NCBI GenBank assembly: GCA_021805485.1
Contig: JAJZFF010000276.1
Span: forward strand, 1 to 5,974
Reading direction: 5' to 3'
Origin: Pseudomonadota bacterium
Lineage (GTDB): Bacteria > Pseudomonadota > Alphaproteobacteria > Acetobacterales > Acetobacteraceae
DNA length: 5,974 nt
Positions 1 through 5,974 of the stretch are shown here, one piece after another; positions within the stretch are counted from its first letter, which is position 1; each line of letters opens with the position of its first letter. The notes beneath the pieces were generated by a model, which saw only the letters and a list, made by a program, of their open reading frames with translations, was not told where the DNA came from and made no database searches. The position numbers and the translations under genes were made by a program.

Positions 1-1
1 C

Positions 2-2311
2 TCCGGTTTTTTCGACGCGCCGGACGAGACCGCCGCCGCCCGCGGCATCGCGCTGACGCGGTTCATGTATCAGACCTGGCTCGACCGGCAGGATCTGCGC
101 ACCGTCTTCGACATCCATTCCGAATCCGGGCTCGACGCCTACTACACGTGGTTCCTCGGCGGCGACGCGGCGGCCGAGGGCGTGGATGGGCGGAGCATCG
201 CCGCCGCCCGCGCGCTGCGCGGCGGGGCCGATCCCGGTGCGCCGGCGCTGATCACGGCGCACCAGCCGCCCTGGCCGTCGCTCGCGGCCGAGATGTGGCC
301 CGGGGCGGCCGGCGACGCGCTGCAGTTTCTGCGCGGCGATGTCAGCCTGCCGCTGGGCGAGCTGGCGCTGCTGCTGCCGCGGCAGGCAGCGCTGAGCTGG
401 GAGCGGCGCGCCGATCTGCAGGCGCATTTCGACCTCACCCGCTCGGAACGGGCGCGCGCCTTCCTCGGCTGGGTCATCACCGCCGCGATCGACGAGGGCA
501 GCGTCGACCCCGCCCTGTTCACCGACGCCTTCCTCGCCCAGATCAGCCGTGGCAGCTACATTGCCACCCAGTATGGCGACGTGCCGCTGAACGAGGGCAT
601 GCTGCTGACGCGCGAAGTGCAGGCCCACCGCGCCAATCTGGTCCGCTGGCAGGATTTCCCGGCCGATCGCTCGGCGCGGCTCTCGCACGGGCTCTGGTAC
701 GCATTCCTCGCCGCCCGCGCCTATCGCTGGCCGTCGCCGATGGTGACCGAGCTGCGGCGCTATTTCGCCGAACTGACCGATATCGGCGTGCTCGGGTTCC
801 GCTTCAACCGCGCCGAAATGGCGCTGTGGGAGATCCGCGCCGACGTGCAGGGGGCATTTCCGCTCGCCGACGAGGACCAGCGGCTCGGCTATCTGCACTG
901 GCTCGTCACCAGCGGCCTCAGCGAGCTCGGCCTGTCCCTCGACGCGTTCGATCCGCGCCTGGCCGAGTTCCTCGCCGCCCCCTCGCCGCGGCTCGACGGT
1001 CTGCCGGTGGCGCTGGAGATGGTGCGGAATGCGCGCCCCGATCTCCGCGCCCTGTTCGATGTCGCGACCGAATCCGGGCGGACCGAGCTGGCCGCCTGGG
1101 CGGAGCAGAATTTCGCCCCCAGCTACGCGGACTACCCGCTCGGCACGCTCTTTGCCCGTGATCTGCCGCAGCCGGCGGTGATCGCGCCCGTGCATCGCGC
1201 CAGGATCGGTCTCACCGGCTGGTGGCACGAGAGCACCGGGCGGGGCGAGGATGTGCGCGCCACCGCCCGCGCCCTTGAAGCGGTGGAGTTCACCGACTGG
1301 CTCGGCGTCGATCGCGCCGACGGCAGCATCCTGCGCCCGGACGGCACCGCCCTGCCCGCCGGCGTGCGGGTCGAATTCGAGGCCAATATCCTGCACCTCA
1401 ACGCCATCACCGCGGTCGAGGACGTGCTGTTCCTGCGCCAGCAAGGCGTCGCCGCAGCGCGGAGCATCGGCTACTGGGCCTGGGAACTGGAGTGGCTGCC
1501 GCGCAGCTGGCGCCACGCCTATTCCTTTTTCGACGAAATCTGGGCGGCGACCGATTTCGCCCGGGACGCCTTCGCCCATGCCGGGCTGCGTCCGGTGCGC
1601 CGGGTCCCGATGCCGGTGCTGGCGCCCGAGCACCCGCCGCGGGCCGATCGCGCGGTGCTCGGCCTGCCCGAGGACGCCACCGTGTTCCTGTTCATGTTCG
1701 ACTTCCGCTCCTACGCCAGCCGCAAGAACCCCGAAGCGGTGGTGCGGGCGTTCCGCACCGCCTTCCCGACCGGCGAGGAGCCGGTGCAGCTGCTGATCAA
1801 GACCCAGGGCGGGGCGAGCACGCCGCTGGCCTGGCGGGCGCTGGCCGATCTCTGCGACGATCCGCGCATCGCGCTGCGCGACGTGGTGCTCGACCGCGCC
1901 GCAGTGTTCGATCTGATCGCCGCCGCCGACGCCTTCGTTTCGCTGCACCGCTCCGAGGGCTTCGGACGCGGACCGGCGGAGGCCATGCTGCTCGGCCGGC
2001 CGGTGATCGTCACCGGCTATTCCGGCACCACCGACTTCGCCACGCCGGACTGCGCCTATGTCGTCGATTATCGCCTCGTGCCGGTGGCACCGGGCGAGTA
2101 TCCGGGGGCCGAGGGGCAGAGCTGGGCCGAGGCCGACCCGGAGCAGGCAGCGGCGCACATGCGGCACGTCCACGAGGACAAGGCCGGGGCGCGCGCGATC
2201 GGCCGCGCCGGGCAGGCGCGAATCGAGGCGCTCTACAACCCGGGACATGTCGGCGAGGTCATCCTCGCCGCGCTCGAGCAGGGTGTGCCGCGGCGGATGC
2301 GGCCGGGCTGA
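2..2311 (+). CDS. GT4-like glycosyltransferase with N-terminal repeats (5' partial)
   Basis: Probably transfers a sugar from a nucleotide-sugar donor to a surface polysaccharide or other acceptor; the substrate cannot be read from sequence. Residues are numbered from the in-frame ATG at 65. The C-terminal half is a GT-B fold of the GT4 type. Residues ~380-520 form the acceptor-side Rossmann domain, with GYWAWELEWLP (469-479) and FDEIW (489-493). Residues ~530-735 form the donor-side domain, with RKNP (553-556), the lysine of LLIKT (K579), and the EX7E signature EGFGRGPAE (E631, E639). The N-terminal ~350 residues are not catalytic and contain four degenerate repeats. The frame stays open for 21 codons upstream of ATG 65 to the window edge, and no Shine-Dalgarno precedes that ATG, so the real start is almost certainly outside. 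The next gene, ctaA, starts 63 bases downstream and is functionally unrelated. Family call is secure; specific role unknown. Confidence 0.9.
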   Translation, partial: SGFFDAPDETAAARGIALTRFMYQTWLDRQDLRTVFDIHSESGLDAYYTWFLGGDAAAEGVDGRSIAAARALRGGADPGAPALITAHQPPWPSLAAEMWPGAAGDALQFLRGDVSLPLGELALLLPRQAALSWERRADLQAHFDLTRSERARAFLGWVITAAIDEGSVDPALFTDAFLAQISRGSYIATQYGDVPLNEGMLLTREVQAHRANLVRWQDFPADRSARLSHGLWYAFLAARAYRWPSPMVTELRRYFAELTDIGVLGFRFNRAEMALWEIRADVQGAFPLADEDQRLGYLHWLVTSGLSELGLSLDAFDPRLAEFLAAPSPRLDGLPVALEMVRNARPDLRALFDVATESGRTELAAWAEQNFAPSYADYPLGTLFARDLPQPAVIAPVHRARIGLTGWWHESTGRGEDVRATARALEAVEFTDWLGVDRADGSILRPDGTALPAGVRVEFEANILHLNAITAVEDVLFLRQQGVAAARSIGYWAWELEWLPRSWRHAYSFFDEIWAATDFARDAFAHAGLRPVRRVPMPVLAPEHPPRADRAVLGLPEDATVFLFMFDFRSYASRKNPEAVVRAFRTAFPTGEEPVQLLIKTQGGASTPLAWRALADLCDDPRIALRDVVLDRAAVFDLIAAADAFVSLHRSEGFGRGPAEAMLLGRPVIVTGYSGTTDFATPDCAYVVDYRLVPVAPGEYPGAEGQSWAEADPEQAAAHMRHVHEDKAGARAIGRAGQARIEALYNPGHVGEVILAALEQGVPRRMRPG
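77..1099 (+). repeat. Four degenerate protein-level repeats in the glycosyltransferase N-terminus
   Basis: Four units share the pattern R-x-D-[LV]-[QR]-x2-F-[DP]-x12-W. They are R8-W29 (bases 86-151), R115-W136 (407-472), R258-W279 (836-901) and R324-W345 (1034-1099), numbered from ATG 65. The distance from arginine to the closing tryptophan is 21 residues in all four. The first three also have a tryptophan three residues before the arginine (W5, W112, W255). Spacing between units is irregular: 107, 143 and 66 residues. They are diverged at DNA level, so this is an old duplicated module and not a recent tandem repeat. From memory, similar 'RPDLQ..F' units occur in other large alphaproteobacterial glycosyltransferases. 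Their function is unknown to me; a protein-contact or acceptor-recognition role is a guess. Confidence 0.7.
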
Positions 2312-2374
2312 CCCCGCGACGGCGACGGGCGCTGCAATCTCGCACCGCATGCCTACATCCTGTAATCAGACGCC

Positions 2375-3508
2375 ATGCCCTTCGACCTGCCCGGCAGCGC
2401 CATCGGCCTGCCCACCGAAACCAGTGCCGAGCGGCGCAACCGCCGCCTCGTCGCGCTGTGGCTGTTCGGCCTCTGCGGCATGATCCTGGTGATGGTCGTC
2501 CTGGGCGGCGCCACGCGGCTGACCGGCTCAGGGCTCTCGATCATGGAGTGGGCGCCCCTCTCCGGCATCCTGCCGCCGCGCTCGGAGGCGGAATGGCAGC
2601 GCCTGTTCGCCCTGTACCAGCAGATTCCGCAGTATCACTTGCAGCATGCCGGCTTCGATCTCGACGGGTTCCGCCGGATTTTCTGGCTGGAATGGATCCA
2701 TCGGCTCTGGGGCCGGCTGATCGGCGCCGCGCTGCTGCTGCCGCTGGTGGGTTTCGCCGCCACGGGGATGCTGCCGCGCGGGCTGTGGCCGCGCCTGGCG
2801 GGATTGTTCGTGCTCGGCGGGCTGCAAGGCGCGGTCGGCTGGTTCATGGTGGCTTCGGGCTGGTTCCCGGATGCGACCGCGGTTTCGCCCTATCGCCTGA
2901 CCATCCATCTCGGGCTCGCGCTGGCCCTCTATGCCGCCCTGCTCTGGACCGGGCTCGGCGTGCTGCATCCGGCCGCGCCCCGGCTGGCGGGCCCGCGTCC
3001 CCGCGCCGCGCGGGCTCTGGCGATCACGGCGACGGCGCTGATCGCGCTGACCATCCTCGCCGGCGGCCTCACCGCCGGCCTGCACGCGGGGTTCGACTAC
3101 AACAGCTTCCCGCTGATGGACGGCCACCTGGTGCCGCCCGGCTATGGCAGACTCCAACCGTTCCTGCGCAATCTCACCGAGAACATCGCCGCGGTGCAGT
3201 TCGACCACCGGCTGCTGGCCACCGCCAGCGCGACCACGGCGCTGCTCGCGGCCTGGTTCGGGCTCGGTGGCGTCGGGCTGCGGCGGGCCCGGCTCGCGCT
3301 GCTCGCCCTCGGGCTGATCGCGATCGGGCAGTACGCACTCGGCGTGGCGACCCTGCTCTCCGTCGTGCAGCTGGCCCCTGCCCTCGCTCATCAGACCGGT
3401 GCGGTGCTGCTGCTCACCGCCGGCCTGGTTTCGCTGCATGCCTTGCGCGGCGCCGCCCGGCCGCACCACATGCCTGTCCCGGAACGGCCCGCCACCCGTT
3501 CGACCTGA
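2375..3508 (+). CDS. ctaA: Heme A synthase (COX15/CtaA family)
   Basis: Oxidises the C8 methyl group of heme O to a formyl group, giving heme A for aa3-type cytochrome c oxidase, in the cytoplasmic membrane; its partner CtaB makes heme O. The 377-residue protein has about eight hydrophobic segments (~25-45, 115-130, 141-160, 174-194, 214-232, 280-298, 306-328, 336-356). The family signature GGATRLTGSGLSIMEW is at 44-59. The four expected heme-ligand histidines are present: H109 (EWIHRLWGR), H178 (TIHLG), H278 (FDHRL) and H339 (AHQTG). The only cysteine I see is C34 inside helix 1, so the extracytoplasmic cysteine pair of Bacillus-type CtaA is absent, as in the mitochondrial/alphaproteobacterial COX15 type. 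The start is well bounded: an in-frame TAA at 2363 lies just upstream and this is the first ATG after it. No clear Shine-Dalgarno is visible. The 63 bases before it show no convincing promoter or terminator. tldD follows after 30 bases, probably in the same transcript. Confidence 0.95.
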   Translation: MPFDLPGSAIGLPTETSAERRNRRLVALWLFGLCGMILVMVVLGGATRLTGSGLSIMEWAPLSGILPPRSEAEWQRLFALYQQIPQYHLQHAGFDLDGFRRIFWLEWIHRLWGRLIGAALLLPLVGFAATGMLPRGLWPRLAGLFVLGGLQGAVGWFMVASGWFPDATAVSPYRLTIHLGLALALYAALLWTGLGVLHPAAPRLAGPRPRAARALAITATALIALTILAGGLTAGLHAGFDYNSFPLMDGHLVPPGYGRLQPFLRNLTENIAAVQFDHRLLATASATTALLAAWFGLGGVGLRRARLALLALGLIAIGQYALGVATLLSVVQLAPALAHQTGAVLLLTAGLVSLHALRGAARPHHMPVPERPATRST

Positions 3509-3528
3509 CCCGTTTTCCTCTGCGCCGC

Positions 3529-3533
3529 AGGAG
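3529..3533 (+). promoter_or_regulatory. Ribosome binding site of tldD
   Basis: AGGAG lies five bases before the ATG at 3539, within the 30-base gap after ctaA. It is the clearest Shine-Dalgarno in the window and fixes the tldD start. Its presence with so short a gap supports co-transcription with ctaA and independent translation initiation. Confidence 0.65.
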
Positions 3534-3538
3534 CGTCC

Positions 3539-4996
3539 ATGTCCTCCCCGATCGCCGACACCGCGCTGGCCGTCACCGACCGCCTCTTCTTCGAGCGCGC
3601 CGATACCGCGCTCGGCCGCGACCGGGCCGAGCGTGTGCTCGCGGAGACGCTGGCGCGGGCCGATGATGGCGAGCTGTTCCTCGAATACCGCGAGAGCGAG
3701 CAGCTCTCCCTGGAGGATGGGCGCATCCGCAGCGCCGGGTTCGATACCGCCCTCGGCTTCGGGCTCCGCGCGGTGGCCGGAGAGAGCACCGGCTACGCCC
3801 ATGCCGGGGAACTCTCCGAGGCTGCGCTCCGCCGCGCCGCCACGAGTGTCGCCGCGCTGGCGGGCGAACCCGCGGCCCGCAAGGCCGAGCCGCCGCGCGC
3901 CACCAATGCGCGGCTCTATTCCCCCGCCAACCCCCTCGCCGCCCTGCCCTTCGCCGAGCGCGCCGGGGTGCTCGCCGCGCTCGACACCTATGCCCGCGGC
4001 AAGGACGAGCGTGTGCGCCAGGTCATGGCCTCGATCGCCGCCGAATGGCAGGCGGTGCAGATCATCCGCGCCGATGGCACGCGGGTGGCCGATCTGCGTC
4101 CGCTGGTGCGGCTCAACGTCTCGGTCGTGGTCGAGCGGAACGGGCGGCGCGAGACCGGCAGCTTCGGCACCGGCGGCCGCTTCGGCTTCGAGCGGCTGAT
4201 CGGGATCGAGCAATGGCAGGCGGCGGTGGACGAGGCGCTGCGCCAGGCGCTGGTCAATCTCGACAGCCGCCCGGCCCCGGCGGGCGAGATGCCGGTGGTG
4301 CTCGGGGCGGGCTGGCCCGGCATCCTCCTGCACGAGGCGATCGGCCACGGGCTGGAGGGCGATTTCAACCGCAAGCGTACCTCCGCTTTTGCCGGCCTGC
4401 TCGGGCGGCGCGTCGCTTCGCCGGGGGTCACCGTCGTCGATGACGGCACGATTCCCGACCGGCGGGGCAGCCTGACGGTGGACGACGAGGGCACCCCCTC
4501 CGGCCGTACCGTTCTGATCGAGGACGGCGTTCTGGTCGGCTACATGCAGGACCGGCTGAACGCGCGGCTGATGGGCATGACGCCGACCGGCAACGGGCGA
4601 CGGCAATCCTACGCCCACGCGCCGATGCCGAGGATGACCAACACCGTCATGATGGGCGGCACCGCGAGTGCGGAGGAGATGATCCGCTCCGTCTCGCGCG
4701 GCCTCTATGCGGTGAATTTCGGCGGCGGCCAGGTGGACATCACGTCCGGCAAGTTCGTGTTCTCGGCCTCGGAGGCCTATCTCATCGAGGATGGCAAGGT
4801 GACCGCGCCGGTGAAGGGCGCGACGCTGATCGGCAACGGACCGGACGTGCTGACCAAGGTCGAAATGGTCGGCGCGGACATGGCGCTCGACCCTGGCATC
4901 GGCACCTGCGGCAAGAACGGCCAAGGCGTCCCCGTCGGTGTCGGCCAGCCGACGCTGAAGCTCTCCGGTCTCACCGTCGGCGGCACGGCGGCCTGA
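3539..4996 (+). CDS. tldD: Metalloprotease TldD (TldD/PmbA family)
   Basis: Zinc metalloprotease subunit that, with TldE/PmbA, forms a cytosolic heterodimer cleaving small or unfolded peptides. In E. coli it matures microcin B17 and degrades the CcdA antitoxin. The protein is 485 residues, close to the usual ~480. The zinc site HEAIGHGLEGD begins at H265 (HExxxH: H265, E266, H270), and the third ligand is the cysteine of GTCGKNGQG (C457). An N-terminal substrate-cage domain (~45-240) precedes the catalytic domain; SFGTGGRFGFE (208-218), ending in the glycine-rich LTVGG tail, is typical of TldD. All catalytic residues are present, so this is the active TldD subunit and not the TldE partner, which lacks the motif. 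TldE is not in the window. Start chosen on the AGGAG five bases upstream. It sits 30 bases after ctaA and converges on the permease gene. Its peptide substrate here is unknown; a role in oxidase maturation is only suggested by context. Confidence 0.97.
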   Translation: MSSPIADTALAVTDRLFFERADTALGRDRAERVLAETLARADDGELFLEYRESEQLSLEDGRIRSAGFDTALGFGLRAVAGESTGYAHAGELSEAALRRAATSVAALAGEPAARKAEPPRATNARLYSPANPLAALPFAERAGVLAALDTYARGKDERVRQVMASIAAEWQAVQIIRADGTRVADLRPLVRLNVSVVVERNGRRETGSFGTGGRFGFERLIGIEQWQAAVDEALRQALVNLDSRPAPAGEMPVVLGAGWPGILLHEAIGHGLEGDFNRKRTSAFAGLLGRRVASPGVTVVDDGTIPDRRGSLTVDDEGTPSGRTVLIEDGVLVGYMQDRLNARLMGMTPTGNGRRQSYAHAPMPRMTNTVMMGGTASAEEMIRSVSRGLYAVNFGGGQVDITSGKFVFSASEAYLIEDGKVTAPVKGATLIGNGPDVLTKVEMVGADMALDPGIGTCGKNGQGVPVGVGQPTLKLSGLTVGGTAA

Positions 4997-5003
4997 TCGC
5001 CGT
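4985..5003. terminator. Weak inverted repeat at the convergent tldD / permease junction
   Basis: ACGGCG (4985-4990) and CGCCGT (4998-5003) form a perfect 6-base-pair stem with a 7-base loop that contains the tldD stop codon TGA. It lies where two converging genes both need to stop, 24 bases apart. There is no T-run on either side, and short GC stems are frequent by chance at this composition, so a terminator role is speculative. Confidence 0.2.
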
Positions 5004-5020
5004 CGCCGGGCGGATCCCCG

Positions 5021-5809
5021 TCAGCCGCTGCGCCACACCAGGTACGGCGCCAGCGCGAGCAACCCGCCGGCGAGCGCGGCGCCCAGGGCGCGCGCGGGCA
5101 GGCGCCGGGCCAACTGCCAGCCGAGCACCACGCCGACCATCTCCGGCACGCCGACAAGCACCGCCATGGCCCAGTCGATGGCGCCGTGGACGGCATAGCC
5201 AACGGCACCGATGCCGGAGATCGCCACCGACTGCACCTGCGCGGCGGCGATCGCCGGCAGGATCGGCACGCCCACGGCGAGTAGCAGCGGCACGGCGAGC
5301 ATCGGCCCGCCGAGACCGAACAGGCCGCTGACGACAGCCACGACGAAGCCGAGCAACGCCGCGCCTGCGTCGCCGAACCGTGGATGGGCGTCCGCGTGCG
5401 GTACAGCCCGGCGCAGGCGCAGCGCGACCATGATCCCCGTCGCCGCGGTGAGAGCGCCGAGCAACAGACCGAAGCTGGCCCGCGACGTGTGGCCGTTCAG
5501 CCAGATGCCGAGCGGCGTCCCCGGCAGCGCCGTGAGGCTGAGCAGGATCGCGGTCCGCCGCGTATGGCGCGCACGCAGATGGCCGGATCGCAGATAGGCC
5601 GCGGCGCCGAGCAGGCCGGTGGCGACGTTGGTGACGATGCCGGTCCCGGCGACGCTCGCCGGCGGCAGTACGGTGAGGGCGAAGAGGCCGATGGTCAGCA
5701 GCACGCCACCCGGCCCCACGGCGGTGATGCCGATGCCGGCCGCCAGCGCGACGGCGAGCAGCGCCGCCATCGCCCCCGGCGCCAGAGCGAAGACCGCGCT
5801 CTGCATCAT
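5021..5809 (-). CDS. TauE/SafE-family membrane permease
   Basis: Probable membrane transporter of the TauE/SafE family, whose characterised members move sulfite, sulfoacetate and related sulfur-containing anions; the substrate here is unproven. The 262-residue protein is strongly hydrophobic with about eight membrane segments. It shows the family's internal two-fold repeat: AVGPGGVLLTIGLFAL (30-45) in the first half, and SGLFGLGGPMLAVPLLLAVG (161-180) in the second half. A short polar linker (~130-147, RLRRAVPHADAHPRFGD) joins the halves. The start is bounded: tandem ATGs lie at 5809 and 5806, and no ATG, GTG or TTG occurs in frame between them and the next upstream in-frame stop. The bases ahead are G-rich (GGGCGGGGCGGGCCG) with no standard AGGAG. 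The gene follows thiG on the same strand after 64 bases and converges on tldD. It may belong to the thiamine transcription unit, which would suit a sulfur-related or thiazole-related transport role (inference). Confidence 0.88.
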   Translation of the reverse strand: MMQSAVFALAPGAMAALLAVALAAGIGITAVGPGGVLLTIGLFALTVLPPASVAGTGIVTNVATGLLGAAAYLRSGHLRARHTRRTAILLSLTALPGTPLGIWLNGHTSRASFGLLLGALTAATGIMVALRLRRAVPHADAHPRFGDAGAALLGFVVAVVSGLFGLGGPMLAVPLLLAVGVPILPAIAAAQVQSVAISGIGAVGYAVHGAIDWAMAVLVGVPEMVGVVLGWQLARRLPARALGAALAGGLLALAPYLVWRSG

Positions 5810-5839
5810 CGGCCCGCCCCGCCCGCGAGAGGCCGCACC

Positions 5840-5856
5840 CCGGGCGAGACGCCCGG
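5840..5856. other. Perfect GC hairpin between thiG and the permease gene
   Basis: CCGGGCG (5840-5846), loop AGA, CGCCCGG (5850-5856): a perfect seven-base-pair all-GC stem with a three-base loop, also symmetric on the minus strand (loop TCT). On the minus strand it begins 17 bases after the thiG stop and ends 30 bases before the permease start. It has no following T-run, so it is not a standard intrinsic terminator. It could slow or partly end transcription, protect the upstream mRNA 3' end, or be chance in GC-rich DNA. Confidence 0.4.
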
Positions 5857-5873
5857 CGCCGATCGCCGCCCGC

Positions 5874-5974
5874 TCAGCGTCGGATCAGCCCCGTCAGCGG
5901 GCTCGACGGGTCCGCCCCCATGCGACGCGCCATGCGCCCGGCGAGAAACGCCTCGCGCCCTGCCTCGACCGCCA
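5874..5974 (-). CDS. thiG: Thiazole synthase ThiG, C-terminal end (5' partial)
   Basis: ThiG builds the thiazole phosphate ring of thiamine in the cytosol from deoxyxylulose 5-phosphate, dehydroglycine and the sulfur carried by ThiS thiocarboxylate. Only the last 32 codons and the TGA (TCA at 5874-5876 on the plus strand) are in the window; the frame is open to the right edge. The fragment starts AVEAGREAFLAGRMARRMGA and finishes DPSSPLTGLIRR. The AVEAGR-x-A helix and the closing SSPLTG-L/F motif are the characteristic ThiG C-terminus, recognised from memory of the family. It is upstream of the TauE/SafE-type permease on the same strand. The TIM-barrel and the catalytic lysine lie outside the window and cannot be checked. 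The remaining risk is that so short a fragment matches by chance or belongs to a close homologue. Confidence 0.8.
   Translation of the reverse strand, partial: AVEAGREAFLAGRMARRMGADPSSPLTGLIRR

Noticed and set aside
148..1161. A 337-codon plus-strand open frame inside the glycosyltransferase
   Set aside because: Composition is arginine/alanine-rich shadow sequence, while the overlapping frame carries clear glycosyltransferase motifs and repeats.
2312..2374. Possible promoter for ctaA in the gap after the glycosyltransferase
   Set aside because: Loose -35/-10-like strings (CTGCAA near 2332, TACATC near 2354) are too far from consensus to support, and no hairpin with a T-run is present to end the upstream transcript.
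3476..3508. CtaA C-terminal HH-containing tail as a possible metal-binding extension
   Set aside because: Only two adjacent histidines in a short polar tail; weakly conserved tails like this are common at the end of membrane proteins.
1492..3666. A 724-codon plus-strand open frame overlapping the glycosyltransferase, ctaA and the tldD start
   Set aside because: The product is arginine/alanine/proline-rich with no domain, and it crosses three well-supported genes in another frame; a GC-driven shadow.
2528..4924. A 798-codon open frame on the minus strand, antisense to ctaA and tldD
   Set aside because: Its translation is low-complexity (rich in R, G, A, H, Q, E) with no recognisable domain, and it covers two clearly real genes on the other strand. 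Long antisense open frames are expected where third positions are mostly G or C.
5211..5597. A 128-codon plus-strand open frame antisense to the permease gene
   Set aside because: No recognisable motif or ribosome binding site; the minus strand carries an obvious two-fold-repeat membrane permease.

Overview
The window is very GC-rich with strong third-position GC bias. Its gene content fits a heme-A-respiring alphaproteobacterium. Acetobacteraceae (Acidiphilium/Roseomonas-like) is my best guess, from the style of the glycosyltransferase and of CtaA. That placement is inference, not proof. The window is densely packed: three genes on the plus strand, then two on the minus strand, with no non-coding gap longer than about 65 bases. 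I see no tRNA, rRNA, CRISPR array, insertion sequence or phage gene.

Plus strand, left to right. (1) The 3' part of a large GT4-type glycosyltransferase. Its reading frame is open to the left edge, so its true start lies outside. Its N-terminal half carries four copies of a degenerate motif with fixed internal spacing. (2) ctaA, heme A synthase, a complete eight-helix membrane protein with all four heme-ligand histidines. (3) tldD, the zinc metalloprotease subunit of the TldD/TldE system, complete, with a clear ribosome binding site 30 bases after ctaA.

Minus strand, entering from the right edge. (4) The last 32 codons of a gene I read as thiG (thiazole synthase of thiamine biosynthesis). 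(5) After a 64-base gap holding a perfect GC hairpin, a complete TauE/SafE-family membrane permease. It converges on tldD with only 24 bases between the two stop codons.

ctaA and tldD look like one transcription unit and suggest a cytochrome c oxidase maturation neighbourhood, since tldD often sits by cox/cta genes in alphaproteobacteria. The thiG-permease pair is a separate unit and hints at a sulfur or thiazole transport link. I found no clearly new system. The items most worth a second look are the repeat architecture of the glycosyltransferase and the thiG/TauE pairing.
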